NCBI GenBank assembly: GCA_032207245.1
Contig: CM063504.1
Location: 82,696,344-82,760,343 of the forward strand
DNA from: Pardosa pseudoannulata
Taxonomy: Eukaryota; Arthropoda; Arachnida; Araneae; Lycosidae
Length of the DNA: 64,000 nucleotides
Reading direction: 5' to 3'
The notes under the pieces are model-generated. The model was given only the letters and a program-made list of their open reading frames with translations, was not told where the DNA came from and did not search any database. Below, in pieces: positions 59,301-64,000 of this stretch. Position numbers and translations under genes: made by a program. Each line of letters starts with the position of its first letter. Position 1 is the stretch's first letter.

Positions 59301-62108
59301 AAGTACCTATATTTATGAGCTTTCCTAAATGATGCTGTATCGAATAGATCCTTCAGAATTGAAATTGCTGAAATGTTTGAACTGATGAGGCTCATTGGGA
59401 ATCTAAAGACTTTGTATTCGTAACCTCAGTATGATGATCAATTTTATTTGATTTTTGTGATTTTGTTCACCTTGGAGAACTGATGAGGTGTAATTTATCT
59501 CATTATTAATATCTTCCCTTAAGTGTTCTCGTGTCACATTAAGAAAAAGAAGCTTCTAAAGTTAAATTGATTTGTCATAGATCTTGTATATAAAGATCTT
59601 GTGAGAGTGTGTCAATTGAACTCTTTTTGAATTGTAACTATTTAGAGGTGTAGAGCAACTTCTTTTTCCTTAAAATTTATAAACTGATGAGGTGTAATTG
59701 ACTGAGGGTCAAGTGATGCCTGTCCTTTGCTTTATGAATATTTTAGAATGGAAACAGCACTAGCTACATCTGTGTGTGTAAGTTTCCAAACTTAAGTACC
59801 TATTCCTAAATGATGCTGTTTTGCTTAAATCCTTCAGAATTGAAATTGCTGAAATTGTTAAACTGATGAGGCTCATTGGGAATCTTAAGACTTTGTATTT
59901 GTAACCTCAATATGATCGATTTTATTTGATTTTATGTGATTTTGTTCACATTGGAGAACAAACTGATGAGGTGTAATTTCTCATTATTAATATCCTCCCT
60001 TAAGTGTTCTTGTGTCACATAAAAAAAACAAAGCTTCTAAAGTTAAATTGATTTGTCATAGATAGATCTTGCATATAAAGATCTTGTGAAAGTGTGTTAA
60101 TTGAACTCTTTTTAAATTATAACTATTTAGAGGTTTAGAGCAACTTTTTTTTCCTAATAATTGGTATAGAAAACAAAACTTTTTGATATGCTCGTCTTGT
60201 CTTAGTCTTGATATGTTCTATTTTTGTATGGATGTAGTGATGTCCTTCTTACACACACACACACACACACACACAACGGAATGAAGTCTCTATAAGCTCC
60301 ATTCTCAAATGATGTGAATATGAATGGATTCTTCAGAATTTAAATTGCTGAAATACCAATAAAGACTGATGAGACTATGAAGCTTATAGACTTTAGTACT
60401 CTGTATGAATTTCTTTTTGATTGGAGGCATTAACAACTAATATGTATGTATTAATATATGCACAGTTAATTTGAATGCACAGCATTTTGATTTTGTAAGA
60501 GTTAAAAAATTGAAAGGAATGTTTTAAAACATACAAAATTGCTGTACTGTGAACTTATTGTATGATGAGCTTGTGTTTATTGAAATCTAGAATGTTTGTG
60601 TATGTGTGAAATAGGGGGCTTATGTATACCTGCCAACTAGTACTGTACGTTTGCATGTGAAAAACATTTAGTTGAGTTAATTTTGACAAAATAAATTTAA
60701 CAGATTGACCAATTAATAAGATTTTCTGCTAATTGTGGTGACAGTTAAGTTAAACACATATGAACATTCTCCATTTGTAATGCCTGAACCTGTTATCACA
60801 GTTTGTGGTTCGATGGAACTTTTAAAATGCATAAGTTATATGGTATAACAGTATTGCTCAGCAATGTGGATATAGTTAGCAGATATAGTGATAGATTTAG
60901 AAGTGTATGCAAGATAAGAATTGAATATAGAAGTTCCATACTGGATAAAAATGTAGTTTTCAGTGAATTTTGAAAATTAAATTAAAAAAAAACACAAAAG
61001 ATTAAAATTAATGAAGTAGCAGGATTTATTTTTAATATTTTGTTTTAATAGCATCTCCTTTTTAAAGTCTCACATAATAGTTACACACACGTACACATAT
61101 ATGTATATTTATATATATATATATCATAATATATATATTATATGTATATATTATATATATGTGATACATAGGCAAAATATGTAGTTATCACAACTAATTA
61201 AGTTCTATTTTATATTTCAATTGTTAATTGTAATTTTTAATTAGTAACTAATAATATTTGCTGAAAAATAAAGTATAACCTCAATATGATGATTCATTTC
61301 ATTTGATTGTCTGTGATTCTGTTCACCTTGGAGAACTGATGAGGTTTTATCTCTCATTGCTTAGGTATTTTTGACTTATTTAAATATTTGCCCTCTTATC
61401 CAAATATATTCTTTACTCCATATATCTACTGTTTATAGTTTTCTGTGATTTGCCAATTTCACTAGTATTTACAGTTAAAGAGTAGTATTTATCAAACCTC
61501 AATATGATGATTAAATTATTTGATTGTCTGTGATTCTGTTCACCTTGGAGAACTGATGAGGTTTTATCTCATATTTTCAATAATATTGAATTTCAAACTG
61601 TTCAAAAGCATTTTAATATATATGTATGTAGTTATTTTATAAATGTATAGATAATACGTATATAAGAAATGTATATATTATTATACTGTGTTATAGTGAA
61701 AAATGTCTTATAAGTATGGTGGTTGTTTATATAAGCTTCAGTCTCAAATGATGCTGATTCGAATAGATCCTTCAGAATTTACATTGCTGAAATGTTATAA
61801 CTGATGAGATTAAAATGAAGCTTGTAAGATTAATATAAATTTTCTCTAGTGTGGATATCTGTATTAAGATTAATTAAACTTCTAAGTAATTTAAACATAT
61901 AGTACATATAGTAAGCATGCATAAATATATTTATCAATCATTTCAGGAATACACTGTTACAGAACAGAGGAAGAAGGATCAAATTGAAGTTGATAATCAG
62001 ATTATTGATGTCATTCGCAAACATCCTGATAAGAAGATCATGTTTGGTTATTTGAGAGCAATGTTTTATCTTCAAAACAAAATGTATCCTCATAAAATGA
62101 GGTTTTGA
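50061..62108 (+). CDS. RpL6: 60S ribosomal protein L6 (eL6), complete, snoRNA host gene
   Basis: Structural protein of the large ribosomal subunit. Coding exons are 50061-50321, 54392-54535, 55563-55611, 55695-55882 and 61947-62108, all with GT-AG introns. The product is 267 aa. The N-terminal 87 residues are Lys/Arg-rich ([20 protein letters not shown]). The eL6 core includes [40 protein letters not shown] and [14 protein letters not shown], and the conserved C-terminus is [18 protein letters not shown]. The length fits the animal family. The last intron (6.06 kb) is packed with C/D snoRNA-like units, and an H/ACA-like unit occurs in this intron and in the first. As in other animals, a ribosomal-protein gene seems to be used as an snoRNA host. 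Confidence 0.98.
51643..51778 (+). mobile_element. tRNA-derived SINE, copy 3 (3'-truncated)
   Basis: GCCGAACAATGGCCGAATGG head with an A-box-like TGGCCGAATGG and a B box GGGTTTGAATCCC. Lacks the CCAAACC tail of copies 1 and 2. In RpL6 intron 1, sense orientation. Confidence 0.85.
51974..52090. repeat. Two adjacent hairpins
   Basis: GCAGCGTTAGCT at 51974 pairs with AGCTAAC..CGCTGC ending at 52014. GTTTCAGTC at about 52060 pairs with GACTGAAAC ending at about 52090. Probably transposon-end structures, function unknown. Confidence 0.5.
52368..52480. repeat. Dispersed repeat R1, partial copy c
   Basis: Shares CAGTAAAATTTTTAATTTTC and GGCTGAGAATTATCT with the copies at 14246 and 21702. Confidence 0.8.
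52727..53027. repeat. Dispersed repeat R2, copy 1
   Basis: From TTTAATCGCCTGCTCTTAAT to TATTATTATATAGGGGACT. It includes TTTTGCTAACCCTAACTCAT and ACAACCGCTTC-like words. A shorter copy is at 53509-53720. Confidence 0.85.
53509..53720. repeat. Dispersed repeat R2, copy 2
   Basis: Direct repeat of 52727-53027 with internal differences. It ends with the same GGCTATTATTATATAGGGGA. The two copies bracket 480 bp of unrelated sequence. Confidence 0.85.
53884..54044 (+). ncRNA. Candidate H/ACA snoRNA, copy 1 (RpL6 intron 1)
   Basis: 161-bp unit. The first hairpin has outer stem AAGTT/AACTT, an internal pocket, and inner stem CAAATGTTT..AACATTTG. It is followed by AAATTA, which fits the H box ANANNA. 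A second, weaker hairpin region ends at ACA (54039-54041), three bases before the end of homology. The same 161-bp unit occurs at 56943-57103 in another intron of the same gene, and similarity stops at the two predicted RNA ends. Confidence 0.45.
54392..54535 (+). CDS. RpL6: RpL6 coding exon 2
   Basis: 48 codons, [20 protein letters not shown] to LAGRHRGK. Phase 0 both ends, donor GTAGTT. Confidence 0.97.
55563..55611 (+). CDS. RpL6: RpL6 coding exon 3 (49 nt)
   Basis: [16 protein letters not shown] plus one base. Acceptor TTTCAG, donor GTAAGT. Confidence 0.96.
55695..55882 (+). CDS. RpL6: RpL6 coding exon 4
   Basis: [20 protein letters not shown] to EIFDTKKE, ends phase 0 at GTATTG. Confidence 0.97.
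56943..57103 (+). ncRNA. Candidate H/ACA snoRNA, copy 2 (RpL6 last intron)
   Basis: Same 161-bp layout as 53884-54044. Stem AAGTT/AACTT encloses CAAATGTTT/AAACATTTG, then H box AAATTA. The second half is closed by TAACTA/TAGTTA, with ACA at 57098-57100 and three bases to the end of homology. This copy folds better on paper than copy 1. Confidence 0.5.
57257..57323 (+). ncRNA. C/D snoRNA family A, copy A0 (C box damaged)
   Basis: Guide GTTCACCTTGGAGA plus D box CTGA and 3' stem TGAGGTT are intact. The C box reads ATGATTGA, with an inserted T, so it is probably inactive. Confidence 0.5.
57932..57999 (+). ncRNA. C/D snoRNA family B, copy B0
   Basis: TCTCA stem, C-box-like AAATGATGT, conserved GAATAGATCCTTCAGAATT core, D box CTGA, stem TGAGA. 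Confidence 0.6.
58429..58509 (+). ncRNA. C/D snoRNA family B, copy B1
   Basis: Outer stem ATGAGC/GCTCAT, C-box-like AAATGATGC, core GAATAGATCCTTCAGAATTG, C'-like TGCTGAAAT, D box CTGA. Confidence 0.65.
58536..58605 (+). ncRNA. C/D snoRNA family A, copy A1 (28S guide)
   Basis: Stem ACCTCA/TGAGGT, C box ATGATGA, guide TGTTCACCTTGGAGA, one spacer A, D box CTGA. The guide is the exact complement of the conserved 28S segment TCTCCAAGGTGAACA. By the D-plus-5 rule the target is the second C of the GTCTCC rRNA sequence (GTCT-C-C). The vertebrate snoRNA U39/SNORD55 carries a very similar ACCTTGGAGA-CTGA guide, from memory. Confidence 0.8.
58723..58803 (+). ncRNA. C/D snoRNA family B, copy B2
   Basis: Same layout as B1. 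The core reads GAGTAAATCCTTCAGAATTG (two substitutions), D box CTGA. The outer stem is weakened (ATGACC/GCTCAT). Confidence 0.55.
58824..58892 (+). ncRNA. C/D snoRNA family A, copy A2
   Basis: C box ATGATGA and D box CTGA intact, stem ACCTCA/TGAGGT. The guide has one change (CACATTGG for CACCTTGG), which would weaken rRNA pairing. Confidence 0.65.
59019..59099 (+). ncRNA. C/D snoRNA family B, copy B3
   Basis: Outer stem ATGAGC/GCTCAT, AAATGATGC, GAATAGATCCTTCAGAATTG core, D box CTGA. Confidence 0.65.
59126..59193 (+). ncRNA. C/D snoRNA family A, copy A3
   Basis: Stem ACCTCA/TGAGGT, C box ATGATGA, intact guide GTTCACCTTGGAGA, D box CTGA. Confidence 0.78.
59315..59395 (+). ncRNA. C/D snoRNA family B, copy B4
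   Basis: Nearly identical to B3. Outer stem ATGAGC/GCTCAT. Confidence 0.65.
59422..59489 (+). ncRNA. C/D snoRNA family A, copy A4
   Basis: Stem ACCTCA/TGAGGT, C box ATGATGA, guide intact, D box CTGA. Confidence 0.78.
59499..59672. repeat. Array spacer block D, copy 1
   Basis: About 174 bp (AAGTGTTCTCGTGTCACATT to TAGAGCAACTTC), repeated at 59978-60153. It is followed at 59683-59700 by a lone 3' end of family A (ACTGATGAGGTGTAATTG). Confidence 0.8.
59801..59876 (+). ncRNA. C/D snoRNA family B, copy B5 (degenerate)
   Basis: AAATGATGC and D box CTGA kept. The core is changed to GCTTAAATCCTTCAGAATTG and the 5' half of the outer stem is deleted. Confidence 0.5.
59903..59972 (+). ncRNA. C/D snoRNA family A, copy A5 (degenerate)
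   Basis: The C box is reduced to ATGATCGA, the guide carries CACATTGG, and four extra bases precede the D box. Probably a pseudogene copy. Confidence 0.45.
59978..60153. repeat. Array spacer block D, copy 2
   Basis: Repeat of 59499-59672. Together with A4/A5 and B4/B5 it shows that a larger unit of about 480 bp was duplicated. Confidence 0.8.
60251..60275. repeat. (CA)n microsatellite
   Basis: About 25 bp ACACAC run between B5/A5 and B6. Confidence 0.9.
60291..60388 (+). ncRNA. C/D snoRNA family B, copy B6
   Basis: Long outer stem TATAAGCT/AGCTTATA plus inner TCTCA/TGAGA. C-box-like AAATGATGT, core GAATGGATTCTTCAGAATTT (diverged), D box CTGA. Confidence 0.6.
61277..61346 (+). ncRNA. C/D snoRNA family A, copy A6 (best preserved)
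   Basis: Perfect 7-bp terminal stem AACCTCA/TGAGGTT, C box ATGATGA, guide CTGTTCACCTTGGAGA (16 nt complementary to 28S TCTCCAAGGTGAACAG), one A, D box CTGA. Total about 70 nt, canonical size. Lies within the usual distance range of the host-intron 3' end (about 600 nt). Confidence 0.85.
61495..61563 (+). ncRNA. C/D snoRNA family A, copy A7
   Basis: Perfect stem AACCTCA/TGAGGTT, C box ATGATGA, guide CTGTTCACCTTGGAGA, D box CTGA. Differs from A6 mainly between C box and D' region. Confidence 0.85.
61733..61823 (+). ncRNA. C/D snoRNA family B, copy B7
   Basis: Perfect outer stem AAGCTTCA/TGAAGCTT, inner TCTCA/TGAGA, AAATGATGC, core GAATAGATCCTTCAGAATTT, C'-like TGCTGAAAT, D box CTGA. The best-folded family B copy, ending 123 nt before the RpL6 last exon. 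Confidence 0.7.
61947..62108 (+). CDS. RpL6: RpL6 coding exon 5 (C-terminus, stop)
   Basis: [20 protein letters not shown] to [10 protein letters not shown] and TGA. Acceptor TTTCAG at 61941-61946. Confidence 0.97.
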   Translation, partial: EYTVTEQRKKDQIEVDNQIIDVIRKHPDKKIMFGYLRAMFYLQNKMYPHKMRF

Positions 62109-62129
62109 TTGAACTTGTGGAAAATTTGA

Positions 62130-62165
62130 ATTAAAAAAAAACCTGGAAAAGTTTGTGGTTTTTAG
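62130..62165 (+). terminator. RpL6: Candidate poly(A) site of RpL6
   Basis: ATTAAA at 62130-62135, 22 bases after the stop, followed by a GU-rich stretch (GTTTGTGGTTTTTAG). Short 3' UTRs are usual for ribosomal-protein genes. Confidence 0.5.
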
Positions 62166-64000
62166 TAACTCAAATTCTATGTTATGTAAAAGTTTTGTTT
62201 AACCATTTAAATACATCAGTCATCCAAAACATATGATAAAAAAAATTGTCAAAATGCTTATGGTTTTCTGATGAATTAAAAACTGGATAGTTTCTTACAG
62301 TGTAGGCCAAGAATTGGGGTTGAATCTGAATATCAGACATGCCAACTACTCCGAAGCATCTCTAGAGAAATGAGAAAACTCCAGAAACTTCTTAGATTTC
62401 TCCGGAAAATTAAGCTTTTGAATAGATTACTATTCAGCACTTAAATACAAAGTTTTGCAAAAAAAAAAAAAAATGCTGAATATTAATTACTGTTTTTACA
62501 CATTGAGTTGACAAACTCTAGAATACCTGATGACAGAAAAATGGAAATAGTTTAATCAGGTTTTTCAGAACAGTGTTTCAGCAACTATATAAGAAACACT
62601 GTCCTGAAAAATAATTTGTTAACGCTAATTGTATTTTTAAATGCAAAAATTTTAATTTACCTTTTACAATTTACTACTGTGTAAATATTTTAATTTTAAT
62701 TTAGATATGTACTTATGAATAATCTGTAAGTATCATATTAAAATTTCAAACCACGCTGTTGCTCCAGACACAAGTGCCAAAATGTTGACATGTCTGTAAT
62801 GTTATTTGATTACGATCACCTTAATGTTTCATTTGTGGAATGCAGATGTAAATCGTTTATTAATTAGTTTTCATTACTCATTAGGTCTCATAAACTTGTT
62901 CCCTGACTTGTACAAGAATGAAGGTTTCACTGTCTTTTCAGATAAGTGAAGCCTACTGCCAATTGAATGCTGGTTAAAATTATCTAGATGCGAGAAATCA
63001 TATCATTAACTTAATTTAAATAAAGGGGGGAGGTGTAAATCATACCAAGAAGTCATAAAGCAATTCACAACTGGATTATAGCATGAGAAAGTATGAAGAA
63101 ATTAGGATGTATCATGTGTAAACTGACAAGGGTGTGCCTTCAAATTAACAGTAAAAGCAGAGAAGTGTTAAAACAGCTTTATTGGATGAGATCAAGTTAA
63201 AAAAAAATCTATTTGATAAGTTCACCATAAATACAACAGAATGCTACAAATTTACTTCAAAAAAGAATTACAGTTAGAACAGAATTTAAATAAGTTAATT
63301 TAAAACGTGCTTTTTTTGTTAATAGTGAACTTTAAAACCTTTTTTCACATAAATTTAAAATTCATTTATAGAACCTTCATATTTTCCAGGTTACTATTAT
63401 ATAAATATTTTTCAAAATCTCAAACCAAATTTTTGTCTTAGAAAATTGTGCATTGTAAAATTTTTTTCAACTTATCAAATGTGACTATTAAAAGCCATTA
63501 ACGTACAGCCAATCTGTGGGGTTTAGTTGTACATTGTACAAATTTGGATCATGTTACAAGATTGTTCATTTGCATGTGGAAACCTTAGTTTGGAGTTAAT
63601 TTCAGAACAAAGCATAAAAATATATTCTATAATTTGCAATGAGAGGAAGTTGAATACATATTCTATTTGCTCAGTGCAACACATGATTCTCTTTGCATCC
63701 CAGAAAAATGATCTAATTTTGTAATCACAATTTGCAATTAGGTGAAACAAAAATATAACTTAATATCAAGAGTTACTCTGTATATTCTAGCAATGCAAAA
63801 TTGGAGAGGATATTCAGCTGTATATATAAGACAAGAACTAATTTAGTGCTTCCATCGTTGATTTATTAACCCCTTCAGGTATGATTTAATAATGAAAAAC
63901 TGTGCATGAAATAACCATTTTTATTTAAAAAACCTGTTTCATTTTACAATTCTTACATATTCTTAATTAAAATCCACTTTTTACATAGTGTTAAATAATA
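62166..64000. other. Intergenic, no gene recognised
   Basis: AT-rich with scattered short frames below 80 codons. No repeat family or RNA recognised. Confidence 0.45.

Noticed and set aside
61917..62108. Independent 63-codon gene
   Set aside because: It is the last exon of RpL6. The extra N-terminal residues are intron translated upstream of the TTTCAG acceptor.

Overview
This is a eukaryotic nuclear window. It has spliced genes with GT-AG introns, a very AT-rich background, long (TA)n arrays and dense relics of transposons of arthropod type (jockey-like LINE, piggyBac, hAT, Tc1/mariner, Helitron, Ty3/gypsy, tRNA-derived SINEs). The proteins and the transposon mix fit an arthropod, possibly a chelicerate or another non-dipteran. 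I cannot name the species from the sequence alone.

Three complete protein-coding genes can be rebuilt exon by exon. (1) A six-exon tetraspanin (TSPAN6/7-like, 242 aa) on the + strand, 2567-15576. (2) The mitochondrial F1 ATP synthase alpha subunit (553 aa, ten coding exons) on the - strand, 43234 down to 30158. (3) Ribosomal protein eL6/RpL6 (267 aa, five coding exons) on the + strand, 50061-62108. ATP synthase alpha and RpL6 are divergently transcribed and separated by about 6.8 kb of transposon debris (hAT and Ty3/gypsy relics and a 212-bp TA array).

The most notable content is in the last RpL6 intron (55883-61946). It holds a tandemly amplified array of small RNA-like units. Family A has eight copies. 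It has C/D-box snoRNA architecture: a terminal stem, an ATGATGA C box, a CTGA D box, and a 15-16 nt guide perfectly complementary to a universally conserved 28S rRNA segment. Family B has eight copies. It also has C/D architecture, but its conserved guide-like segment matches no target I recognise. A 161-bp element present once in RpL6 intron 1 and once in the last intron looks like a duplicated H/ACA snoRNA. RpL6 therefore appears to be a multi-snoRNA host gene.

Layout: 1-2566 holds TA repeats and a MITE pair. 2567-15576 is the tetraspanin, whose introns hold hAT-like, Helitron, LINE and R1 repeats, a 570-bp duplication and a 466-bp TA array. 15723-17524 holds two TTAA-flanked piggyBac-type elements. 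18697-19487 is a hAT-type element with an 8-bp target duplication. 19701-26100 is a graveyard of LINE and Tc1 remnants, with a 552-bp perfect-TIR element nested in a LINE gag. 26707-29758 holds a SINE, a perfect 48-bp palindrome and a piggyBac remnant. 29994-43234 is ATP synthase alpha, with SINEs, a 539-bp retroelement with a 16-bp TSD, a 36-bp minisatellite and a mariner relic in its introns. 43690-49256 is transposon debris. 50061-62135 is RpL6 with its snoRNA array. 62166-64000 holds nothing I recognise.
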